Part shown: positions 1 through 5,850 of the stretch, one piece after another
Numbering within the stretch: position 1 is the stretch's first letter
Layout of the letters: the number at the start of each line of letters is the position of its first letter
Assembly: GCA_021798095.1 (NCBI GenBank)
Contig: JAJZYL010000013.1
Location: forward strand, 1 to 14,612
From: an archaeon
GTDB taxonomy: Archaea; Thermoproteota; Nitrososphaeria; Conexivisphaerales; UBA164
Direction of reading: 5' to 3'
Length of the DNA stretch: 14,612 nucleotides
Notes under the pieces: generated by a model
Told to the model about the DNA's origin: nothing
What the model saw: the letters and a program-made list of their open reading frames with translations, nothing else
Database searches by the model: none
Program-made: the position numbers and the translations under genes

Positions 1-132
1 ACTTAGTCATTAGACACAGCATATTTTCAATAATTGTTAAAATGTTCAATAAATGCGAAATACGTTGAACAGATTCGGTTTAATTTATATCGTTAAATGT
101 ATTCCTTCGCCTATAAGCGCACCGAGGCTCAT

Positions 133-297
133 ATGATCTCTACCTTAAACAGGGTTTTCAACTTCGCTGATTATTTGGCAACGCTTCAAGCACTCCATGA
201 TTTACCAAAATTTACTTATCGCCATCAGCTTGCGGGCAACCCGGCTCGCCGAATTTTAATGAATCAAAGGAAATTTAAAGAGTTATATAGCATTTAA
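133..297 (+). CDS. possible small hypothetical protein (54 aa)
   Basis: This is an open frame with no family I recognise. It can begin at an ATG at 97 (66 aa) or at 133 (54 aa). I prefer 133 because a TATA-like element at 84-90 would start transcription near 113, and a GAGG motif at 125-128 lies five bases before that ATG. The product would be soluble and basic at its C-terminus, with no membrane segment or cysteine motif. The frame ends just before the TATA box of ndk. The stretch 1-132 is A+T-rich and shows nothing else. The frame could be chance, so confidence is low. Confidence 0.22.
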   Translation: MISTLNRVFNFADYLATLQALHDLPKFTYRHQLAGNPARRILMNQRKFKELYSI

Positions 298-299
298 AA
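293..299 (+). promoter_or_regulatory. TATA box of ndk
   Basis: TTTAAAA is centred 26 nt before the ndk ATG, with a purine-rich BRE-like stretch upstream. This spacing predicts a leaderless ndk transcript starting at or next to the ATG at 322. Confidence 0.6.
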
Positions 300-321
300 G
301 TTATTTTGGTCGTGGTAACTG

Positions 322-717
322 ATGGAAAGGACTCTAATCGTTATCAAGCCAGATGCAGTTAAAAGGGGGCTGGTAGGAACCATACTTAGCAGGTTCGAGT
401 TAAAGGGCTTCAAAATAATAGAACTTAAGATGATAACGCCCTCCCGTGAGCTAGCCGAAAGGTTCTACATAATACACAAGGGGAAGCCATTTTTTAATGA
501 TCTGTTGGATTTCATTACATCCGGGCCCGTAGTTGCTGCAATACTGGAAGGTAGAAACGCTATAGAAACTGTTAGGCTTATGATTGGCTCCACCGACTCT
601 TCAAAGGCGCAAGCCGGATCCATAAGAGGGGACTTTGGACTCGGCCTAACTGATAACATAATTCACGCTAGCGATTCATTGGAGAGCTTTAATAGAGAAT
701 CAGCAGTTATTTTTTAG
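322..717 (+). CDS. ndk: nucleoside diphosphate kinase
   Basis: Transfers the gamma-phosphate of an NTP to an NDP through a phospho-histidine, balancing cytosolic NTP and dNTP pools. The 131-residue protein has the family fold from end to end: the N-terminal ERTLIVIKPDAVKRG block (residues 2-16), the KPFF motif (55-58), the IRGDFG nucleotide-binding loop (101-106), and the active-site histidine H115 in NIIHASDS. It is at the short end for the family (usually about 135-155) and ends a few residues after the catalytic block. The usual NxxHGSDS glycine is alanine here, and the usual glutamate of YxEH is isoleucine. A TATA box 26 nt upstream supports the ATG at 322. The gene converges on rpoP and their last four bases overlap. 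Confidence 0.96.
   Translation: MERTLIVIKPDAVKRGLVGTILSRFELKGFKIIELKMITPSRELAERFYIIHKGKPFFNDLLDFITSGPVVAAILEGRNAIETVRLMIGSTDSSKAQAGSIRGDFGLGLTDNIIHASDSLESFNRESAVIF
710..715 (+). terminator. poly-T tract at end of ndk
   Basis: Six consecutive T residues run into the ndk stop codon. Archaeal RNA polymerase terminates at such U-tracts, so the ndk transcript may end here or just beyond, inside the antisense of rpoP. Confidence 0.3.
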
Positions 718-884
718 GCGGCCTTTAACTGTTTAATTACGTTAGGCCGTACCTTCTTTAGAATCCTAAAACCGCATATACACTTGATTTCAGGAAGCAT
801 AGCTAGCTTTTCAGCGCTGGTCTTTGTGCCGCATCTCACGCACTCGTATATAATTCCGGATTCGGCGTATTGATCCTCTGCCAT
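714..884 (-). CDS. rpoP: DNA-directed RNA polymerase subunit Rpo12 (RpoP)
   Basis: This 56-residue protein is the small zinc-binding subunit of archaeal RNA polymerase, homologous to eukaryotic Rpb12. The family pattern is clear: YECVRCG (residues 13-19), then MLPEIKC (29-35), CGFRILKKVRP (37-47) and a basic tail ending in KAA. C15 and C18 form the first zinc knuckle. The second knuckle is CIC (C35, C37), whereas most relatives have CxxC, so one residue appears to be missing. The ATG at 884 is supported by a TATA box centred 27.5 nt upstream, which implies a leaderless mRNA. The stop codon overlaps that of the convergent ndk gene. At 56 codons it is easily missed by length cut-offs. Confidence 0.92.
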   Translation of the reverse strand: MAEDQYAESGIIYECVRCGTKTSAEKLAMLPEIKCICGFRILKKVRPNVIKQLKAA

Positions 885-908
885 TGAACTGCTCTTCTAA
901 TCACACAA

Positions 909-914
909 TTTAAA
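909..914 (-). promoter_or_regulatory. TATA box of rpoP
   Basis: TTTAAA, read on the minus strand within AGTTTAAATT, is centred 27.5 nt upstream of the rpoP ATG. This fits a leaderless transcript. Confidence 0.6.
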
Positions 915-994
915 CTTTGCTTACCTTTGGCTCAAGTTAAAACCGAGTTAAAATTTGGTTCGACTTACTACCCTTAGCACGGATTGATTTGATT

Positions 995-1123
995 ATGGCT
1001 ATATCCAGGCCCTTCCTTCAAAAGTCCGTTAATTATTTAGATAATACGGTCAAATTGATATTGTTACGGCGAGAAATACTGGGTATTCCGAACATCTTGA
1101 AAATTTTGATTGCAATTAAATAG
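995..1123 (+). CDS. possible small hypothetical protein (42 aa)
   Basis: An ATG at 995 opens a 42-codon frame ending with TAG at 1121-1123. The product is basic (about eight K/R) and has an amphipathic leucine/isoleucine-rich second half. I do not recognise it. A TTAAAATT element at 948-955 would start transcription about 17 nt before the ATG, and GGATTGAT at 981-988 is at most a weak Shine-Dalgarno. The same DNA can fold into hairpins at 1026-1049 and 1106-1134, so a small RNA is an alternative. It lies in the roughly 300-nt gap between rpoP and the SpoIIM-family gene, where I see nothing else apart from the two promoters. Confidence 0.25.
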   Translation: MAISRPFLQKSVNYLDNTVKLILLRREILGIPNILKILIAIK

Positions 1124-1159
1124 TGCAAGTTCAACACAAGACATTTATCCCTTAACCCC

Positions 1160-1167
1160 TTATAAAA
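1160..1167 (+). promoter_or_regulatory. TATA box of the SpoIIM-family gene
   Basis: TTATAAAA is the most consensus-like TATA element in the window. It predicts a transcript start near 1190, about 80 nt before the first in-frame ATG but immediately at a GTG codon (1191) that lies in another frame. See the note on a possible frameshift. Confidence 0.55.
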
Positions 1168-1270
1168 AAAGGTATAACCAACGGCCGAAAGTGGCGACGG
1201 CGGAAAGGGGGTACTGCAGAGAATAATAAGTACCCTGGATATTGCAAAGCCAGGCCGTCTATTTGTATGT

Positions 1271-1969
1271 ATGTTGGTTGTTAACGTCGCTATTTTTTTG
1301 TTAGGCATTTCCCTGTTTACCTATAGATCAATGTACGGTATATTTTATTTTTACGCCTTCCCTTTAAGCACCGGTTTAATCCTGGCTACCGCGTCATACC
1401 GGCGTGACATACGCGCCGGGGACCTTAGGATATATATTTCAGGCCTTATCACTCTATATCTGATCGCAACCATAGTCAGCAGCATGTCAGGTATCTACCT
1501 TTTGATGAGCAGCCCTTCAATGGTGAACGCCTATGCTAATGATCTAGCGATTACCCGTTTACGGTACGTTTCCGTTTTTTCCTTGTCAAGAGATATATTT
1601 CTTGAGAACGTAGTAATTGATCTTATTTCCTACATCCCCATCGTCGGTATTTTTTTCTTGGGGTATTCGGTAATGAGCACCGGTTCATTGATCTGGGCGC
1701 TGAACCTTTCCGGTTATCATATTCATCCGCTAACTTGGTACATGGGCCTGCTCCAAGCGTTCTTGGCACCCTACACTCCAATGGAGTTGGCTTCGTATGC
1801 GCTAGCCGCCTATGGAGGTATATACCTAATTAGATTGATCGGTGAAAAAAGCAGCATTAAAGTGGAAGGATCAAACTGGAAATATCTGCAGAAGTCCTTC
1901 ACGCTCCTGCTTGCTTCGATAGCTCTGTTATATATCTCGGCCGTTATTGAGGCTCTATTAATCCTTTGA
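1271..1969 (+). CDS. SpoIIM/DUF95-family integral membrane protein
   Basis: This 232-residue protein has about five or six hydrophobic segments (roughly 3-18, 23-41, 55-78, 113-145, 158-190, 209-232). The C-terminal half has the SpoIIM (stage II sporulation protein M, DUF95) signature: a short loop then APYTPMELASYALAAYGG (166-183, corresponding to the PHGxxEL...AG block) and a last helix ending in VIEALL (225-230). In archaea the family has no sporulation role and its function is unknown; it is often considered transport-related. ATG 1271 is the first in-frame start. However, the frame stays open back to 1178 with protein-like sequence but no ATG/GTG/TTG, and the TATA box points to 1190. The true N-terminus is therefore probably longer. 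A T6 tract follows about 110 nt downstream. Confidence 0.72.
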   Translation: MLVVNVAIFLLGISLFTYRSMYGIFYFYAFPLSTGLILATASYRRDIRAGDLRIYISGLITLYLIATIVSSMSGIYLLMSSPSMVNAYANDLAITRLRYVSVFSLSRDIFLENVVIDLISYIPIVGIFFLGYSVMSTGSLIWALNLSGYHIHPLTWYMGLLQAFLAPYTPMELASYALAAYGGIYLIRLIGEKSSIKVEGSNWKYLQKSFTLLLASIALLYISAVIEALLIL

Positions 1970-2081
1970 AATTTGCCAGCTCTGTTTACATTGGTACGGG
2001 GATCTGTGGGTCGTCTGATACAAACCTTCCCAGCCTGAGGCCGAAGCGAGGCCACCTTACAGAATATTAACATATACATTA

Positions 2082-2087
2082 TTTTTT
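2082..2087 (+). terminator. poly-T tract downstream of the SpoIIM-family gene
   Basis: A run of six T residues lies 113 nt after the stop codon, in an A+T-rich stretch. It is a plausible U-tract terminator for the upstream gene. A small GC-rich hairpin (GGCC, 7-nt loop, GGCC) near 2039-2053 lies between. Confidence 0.3.
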
Positions 2088-2201
2088 ATCATATATAGAT
2101 AGCCGAATTAGCTGTTTGCCGTTGACCTGGTAGCCGGTTGAGGCTTGGGTCACCGTCTGGTTGATGAATTGGCCTGATCAGGTACTTGATATACGGTGAT
2201 A

Positions 2202-3272
2202 TTAAATAATGGAGTTTACTGTGGAAGCCATTGTTTCCAGATCGGCAGATTTGACCAGAGGGTTGACTGGCAGAGAAAGGACCGACGTCGAATATTCTTC
2301 GGTGCGAGACAATCCTTTCTGACCCAGGTACGCCTTGGTCAGGTGTACAGGGGGATCATAGTACACCCTGCTATCTATGCCCTTTGCCCGTAATGCCGCA
2401 CTAATCTGGTTCCTCCTTTCACTCATGATAGTATATAGGTACCAGTTATAGCGGCTTCCATCCCTCACCTTAGGCCTTATCTGTTCATCAAGTAGCATGT
2501 TAAGTACATAAGCGTTGCTGGCCCTCATTTGTAGGAATCCAGGAAGCTTCTTCAGCTGTGATATTCCAATGGACGCGGATAATTGGTTCAACCGGTAGTT
2601 TAACCCAAAACCCGAAAGGGAGTTGTGTGCATCATAACCATGATTCCTGAGCATCCTTGCCCTATCGGCTAGTACATAGTCATCGGTTACCAGAGCGCCC
2701 CCTTCACCGGTAGTCATTACCTTCCCTGGATAAAAGCTATAACAACCGATATGTCCTATGGTACCCGTCATTCTCGTCCCATATACGCTTCCAAGGGATT
2801 GCGCTGCATCTTCTATGACATATAGGCTACGCTCATTGGCGATCTTCATTATAGCTGACATATCAGCCGTATGGCCATAAAGATGCACCGGCATTATAGC
2901 CTTTGACCTACTGGTTACCTTTTCCTCGATTTTTTTGCTGTCTATGGTATAGTATTCATCTACATCCACGAATACGGGCCTTGCGCCAGTTGCCTTTACT
3001 GCATTCGCAGATGCGATGAAAGTCATAGATGGAAGAAGGACCTCATCGCCAGGCCCTACCCCTATGGCCATTAAGGCTACATGAAGGGCTGCGGTGCCAG
3101 AATTTACGGCTATGGCATCCCGTGCCCCAACAAAGGACCTTATTCCGCTCTCAAATTCACGCACATAATTTCCGCCATTATATGATGCATCAGTCATAGC
3201 GCTCTGTTGTATCACCTCTTTAACCATCTTCAGCTCTTCTTCGTCAAATATGGGGGCATTAATTGGTATCAT
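2202..3272 (-). CDS. DegT/DnrJ/EryC1/StrS-family PLP aminotransferase
   Basis: A fold-type I PLP enzyme that aminates keto-sugars bound to nucleotides, typically making amino sugars for surface glycans. The 356 residues show the family order: NSGTAALHVAL cofactor-phosphate loop (57-67), PSMTFIASANAV (81-92), EDAAQSLGS with the PLP-pyridine aspartate D155, and SFYPGKVMTTGEGG with the Schiff-base lysine K184. A C-terminal small domain follows, with LNYRLNQLSASIG and the VYYDPPVHL substrate loop. I chose the ATG at 3272. A TTG at 3281 in the same frame would add three residues, but a TATA box centred 27.5 nt before 3272 places the transcript start downstream of that TTG. The exact sugar substrate cannot be read from sequence. 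The PMM/PGM encoded at 10443-11798 could act in the same glycan supply. Confidence 0.9.
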   Translation of the reverse strand: MIPINAPIFDEEELKMVKEVIQQSAMTDASYNGGNYVREFESGIRSFVGARDAIAVNSGTAALHVALMAIGVGPGDEVLLPSMTFIASANAVKATGARPVFVDVDEYYTIDSKKIEEKVTSRSKAIMPVHLYGHTADMSAIMKIANERSLYVIEDAAQSLGSVYGTRMTGTIGHIGCYSFYPGKVMTTGEGGALVTDDYVLADRARMLRNHGYDAHNSLSGFGLNYRLNQLSASIGISQLKKLPGFLQMRASNAYVLNMLLDEQIRPKVRDGSRYNWYLYTIMSERRNQISAALRAKGIDSRVYYDPPVHLTKAYLGQKGLSRTEEYSTSVLSLPVNPLVKSADLETMASTVNSII

Positions 3273-3296
3273 GTAATACAATTGAAAAGTAAAGGG

Positions 3297-3302
3297 TTAT
3301 AT
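3297..3302 (-). promoter_or_regulatory. TATA box of the DegT-family gene
   Basis: ATATAA on the minus strand is centred 27.5 nt before the ATG at 3272. It decides between that ATG and the upstream TTG. Confidence 0.55.
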
Positions 3303-3370
3303 CCTTTATGCATGGCCAAGTATACGGTTTATAGGTGATGAGCTAATTTGCGCGCAAAATATATCGTTTC

Positions 3371-4441
3371 TCAGCCGGTCGCGGCAGCCTTCTCATCTGG
3401 ACCTTCGATTTTCTCTGATATATCTATGACGCTGATTCTTGCCGCTATCCTTTTAGCGAGATTTATGAATGGCTCAGCTAGGTTCAGTTCCTCGGCATTC
3501 GTGAATCCGAGGTCTTCAAGCTTTCTTATGTCAGGATACATGGGGAGAGCGCCCAGATAATCAATTCCGAGTTCCTTCGCCTTGCCTTCTACCAGCCCTT
3601 CCCCATATAGGTCTATCCTTGTGCCGCAATGGGGGCAAACGATGTAACTCATATCCTCGACTATCCCAATTATGTTAACCTTTAGCCTTCTGAACATGTC
3701 AGCAGCCTTAAGCGCTACGGAGAGGGCGGCCCACTGAGGGGTACTGACTATTACTACGCCTGTAAGCGAGGCGTCCTGAGCAGCCGTAAGAGGTGCATCG
3801 CCTGTTCCTGGGGGAAGGTCTATGAAAAGATAATCAAGATTCCCCCAGTTGACCGAACCAACGAAATCACGGATAGCCTTGGCGACAAGAGGCCCCCGCC
3901 AGACTACTGCGCCATCGGACGTACTGAATTGTGAAATTGATATCAGCCTTATACCTGCAACTAAAGCTGGTTGAATAAGGCCATCCTTTACCTCTACGGA
4001 GCCAGCCCTGCCCAACATCTGAGGTATGCTTGCGTTATATATGTCGCCGTCCAAAATACCAACAGTTGCTCCCAACTTTGTCAGGGCGAAGGCGGTCAAC
4101 AGGGTCACCGTCGATTTTCCCACTCCACCCTTCCCGCTGGCTATTGCAACTATGTTCTTAACCCCTGATAACCCCTCCTTTCGAACTATCGCTCCCTTTG
4201 GTACATCGGCTGACATTCGCAGATCCAGCTTTACGCCCAGATTGCCCTCAACGCCGGACTTGATATCATTTATGAAATTCTCTCGAAGAGGGCAGGCGGG
4301 GGTGGTAAGCGCTAGGTCAATTACTACATTGTCTCCATTTATGGTGATGCTCTTGACAAATCCTAGGGTCACTATATCTTTACCAAGCTCGGGGTCCTTG
4401 ATCTTGCTCAGGATAGACAATACATCCTTTTTATCGACCAT
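3371..4441 (-). CDS. Mrp/ApbC (NBP35-type) P-loop ATPase with N-terminal MIP18 domain
   Basis: A cytosolic carrier or scaffold ATPase for iron-sulfur cluster delivery. Residues 1-80 form a MIP18/DUF59 domain (KDPELGKDIVTLGFV at 15-29, conserved cysteine C50 in TTPACP). Residues 97-345 form the Mrp ATPase: deviant Walker A SGKGGVGKST (102-111), switch DGDIY (131-135), LFIDLPPGTGD (205-215), and the CPHC pair (C269, C272) that holds the bridging cluster at the dimer interface. MIP18-Mrp fusions are common in archaea and bacteria. The C-terminal tail after about 335 is acidic and probably disordered. The start is supported by a TATA box 26 nt upstream. It is transcribed in the same direction as the DegT-family gene, which has its own promoter in the gap. 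Confidence 0.93.
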   Translation of the reverse strand: MVDKKDVLSILSKIKDPELGKDIVTLGFVKSITINGDNVVIDLALTTPACPLRENFINDIKSGVEGNLGVKLDLRMSADVPKGAIVRKEGLSGVKNIVAIASGKGGVGKSTVTLLTAFALTKLGATVGILDGDIYNASIPQMLGRAGSVEVKDGLIQPALVAGIRLISISQFSTSDGAVVWRGPLVAKAIRDFVGSVNWGNLDYLFIDLPPGTGDAPLTAAQDASLTGVVIVSTPQWAALSVALKAADMFRRLKVNIIGIVEDMSYIVCPHCGTRIDLYGEGLVEGKAKELGIDYLGALPMYPDIRKLEDLGFTNAEELNLAEPFINLAKRIAARISVIDISEKIEGPDEKAAATG

Positions 4442-4463
4442 GTGCCGATGAACGGTGTATTAG

Positions 4464-4470
4464 TTAAAAA
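4464..4470 (-). promoter_or_regulatory. TATA-like box of the Mrp ATPase gene
   Basis: TTTTTAA on the minus strand is centred 26 nt upstream of the ATG, predicting a leaderless transcript. Confidence 0.45.
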
Positions 4471-4626
4471 TGTTTTGGAGATTACGGCATATAATTAACG
4501 CGTGGCCAGCTACAATTAGGATAATCTATGCTATACGCGCATGCCGATTCTCATAGCCTGCTCTCAGGTGATATATAAGATGTGAAAGTGCTAGCTCAGG
4601 AAAGCAGATGATATTGTACCGTAACC

Positions 4627-4632
4627 TTTATA
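4627..4632 (+). promoter_or_regulatory. TATA box of the Cas4-like gene
   Basis: TTTATA is centred 29.5 nt before the ATG at 4659, predicting a leader of only a few bases. A GAGGTG motif at 4642-4647 looks like a Shine-Dalgarno, but would lie upstream of the predicted transcript start. Confidence 0.5.
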
Positions 4633-4658
4633 GTCAGTTCTGAGGTGCTGTAAAATAA

Positions 4659-5318
4659 ATGGACGAAAAAGAACTTGAAACAGCCCTTCGTAATGGGCTT
4701 CTTGATAAGTGGGGATTTGAAAATTCACATCACCTTGCTAGGCCAGGGGTATATTACCCATCCTACCTCGGGATGTGCATCCGTAAGCAATTTTATATCT
4801 ATACCATAGGGGAGAAGCCTTCTCCTGAGACGCTTGCAATATTTGCGACAGGCGAAGGGGTTCATGAAGCTGTTGCTGGCGCCCTTAAGAGATCCATAAA
4901 GGTGGAGGGAACGGAGATGATAACAAGGCTTAAAGTTAATGAAGAGGTAGCGTTAAGTGGGAGGATAGATCTGCTTATATCTGATCAGCTTGGGGAAAAA
5001 TATGTAGTAGAAGTGAAGTCAACATCATCAATACCGGAAATCCCAAGATACTCTCATATAATGCAGCTAGAAATATATCTGCTCGCAATGGGTATAAACA
5101 CAGGTTTCGTCCTTTACTGGAATAAGGGAAATGGAGAGATAAAGGCCTTTAAAGCTACCAAGTCCGATGAGTGGAAAAACAAGATAATGGAAAGAAGTAT
5201 AATGCTTGACTATTTTGTGCGCACTGGCCAAGCGCCTCCTCAAGAGGCTTATATTGAAGGCCGTAACTGGGAATGTGATGCCTGTTCCTTCCTGGACTCC
5301 TGCAAGCCTGGGCAATGA
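4659..5318 (+). CDS. Cas4/RecB-like PD-(D/E)XK nuclease with Fe-S cluster
   Basis: A 219-residue nuclease of the Cas4/DUF83 type. All expected elements are present: an N-terminal cluster cysteine in LGMCIRKQFY (C40), the RecB motif histidine H69 in TGEGVHE, D104 in GRIDLL, E118 and K120 in VVEVKS, and the QxxxY motif (Q136, Y140). Three C-terminal cysteines (C206, C209, C215) complete a four-cysteine Fe-S site. Such enzymes are metal-dependent DNA exonucleases; in CRISPR loci they trim prespacers. No repeat array or other cas gene is in the window, so this is a solo Cas4-like protein, probably acting in DNA repair or recombination. It is convergent with the DUF151 gene. Confidence 0.88.
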   Translation: MDEKELETALRNGLLDKWGFENSHHLARPGVYYPSYLGMCIRKQFYIYTIGEKPSPETLAIFATGEGVHEAVAGALKRSIKVEGTEMITRLKVNEEVALSGRIDLLISDQLGEKYVVEVKSTSSIPEIPRYSHIMQLEIYLLAMGINTGFVLYWNKGNGEIKAFKATKSDEWKNKIMERSIMLDYFVRTGQAPPQEAYIEGRNWECDACSFLDSCKPGQ

Positions 5319-5356
5319 GCGTTTGGCAGATCATACAAATAATTGTCTGAAAGCCG

Positions 5357-5397
5357 CCCTCTAATCGAGGGTTACAGAATGGTTTCTGGTCATGACC
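5357..5397. repeat. hairpin and 10-bp palindrome between convergent genes
   Basis: The gap between the Cas4-like and DUF151 stop codons holds a 5-bp hairpin (CCCTC, 5-nt loop, GAGGG, 5357-5371) and the perfect palindrome GGTCATGACC (5388-5397). The position suggests transcript 3'-end structure shared by both genes, but there is no T tract. Confidence 0.3.
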
Positions 5398-5398
5398 A

Positions 5399-5788
5399 TC
5401 AGTCAAACAGGTCTTCATCCATAAATATTGGAGCATCGTAGAGTATAGCAAGCACAGTGGCGTCAGATGCCCTGTAGTTCTCAAATACGATCTCTCCGCC
5501 CTTTCCATTAAAGAATAAGCTGGCCCTGAGGACGCCGCTTCTCTGGTATATCTCTACCCTGCCAAGCGTATAACCAAATTTATCACCTAATTGTTCAACC
5601 AGGTTATAGATTGTAGGCACAGAGCTCCTGTCCGAAGCCATGAATCTATTGATATGGAAGGATACTTCACCCCCAAAGGAGCTCATAGTAAATAGCTTGC
5701 CGTCTTCAGCTTGGAACTGGACAAAGCCCTCCTTTCCTGACTCATCAAGGTATCCGGCGCTGGCGATCTTCACCACCTTGGATGTCAT
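5399..5788 (-). CDS. DUF151 (bifunctional nuclease, BFN) domain protein
   Basis: A 129-residue single-domain protein. The C-terminus, with RASDATVLAILYDAPIFMDEDL, matches the most conserved DUF151 block (RxSDAxxLAlxxxAPIyxxe), and the middle holds the expected HIxxxM...TIYNLVEQLG helix followed by paired strands. Plant and bacterial members have been reported with DNase/RNase activity; the archaeal role is unknown. An upstream ATG at 5821 would add 11 residues, but a TATA element (5811-5818) lies inside that extension and is centred 26.5 nt before the ATG at 5788, so I chose 5788. Just upstream on the opposite strand is the structured RNA candidate. Confidence 0.78.
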   Translation of the reverse strand: MTSKVVKIASAGYLDESGKEGFVQFQAEDGKLFTMSSFGGEVSFHINRFMASDRSSVPTIYNLVEQLGDKFGYTLGRVEIYQRSGVLRASLFFNGKGGEIVFENYRASDATVLAILYDAPIFMDEDLFD

Positions 5789-5810
5789 ACTTGCCCTTGA
5801 GGGCCGCGCA

Positions 5811-5818
5811 TTATTTAA
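5811..5818 (-). promoter_or_regulatory. TATA box of the DUF151 gene
   Basis: TTAAATAA on the minus strand is centred 26.5 nt before the ATG at 5788. It overlaps what would be the coding region if the upstream ATG at 5821 were used, and so argues for the shorter protein. Confidence 0.5.
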
Positions 5819-5820
5819 CA

Positions 5821-5826
5821 TTTATA
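5821..5826 (+). promoter_or_regulatory. TATA box of the structured RNA candidate
   Basis: TTTATA on the plus strand is centred 27 nt before 5851, exactly where the outer closing helix of the RNA begins. It sits within 3 bp of the oppositely directed TATA box of the DUF151 gene, giving a compact divergent promoter. Confidence 0.45.
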
Positions 5827-5850
5827 GAAATGCTGGAAATTTTAGGGGAG

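Noticed and set aside
1033..1308. A 91-codon minus-strand frame.
   Set aside because: It overlaps the promoter and start of the SpoIIM gene, has no recognisable domain, and reads as an antisense shadow.
2161..2178. TGATGA followed by CTGA, possible box C/D guide RNA.
   Set aside because: Only six bases separate the two boxes, too few for a guide, and no second C/D pair is present.
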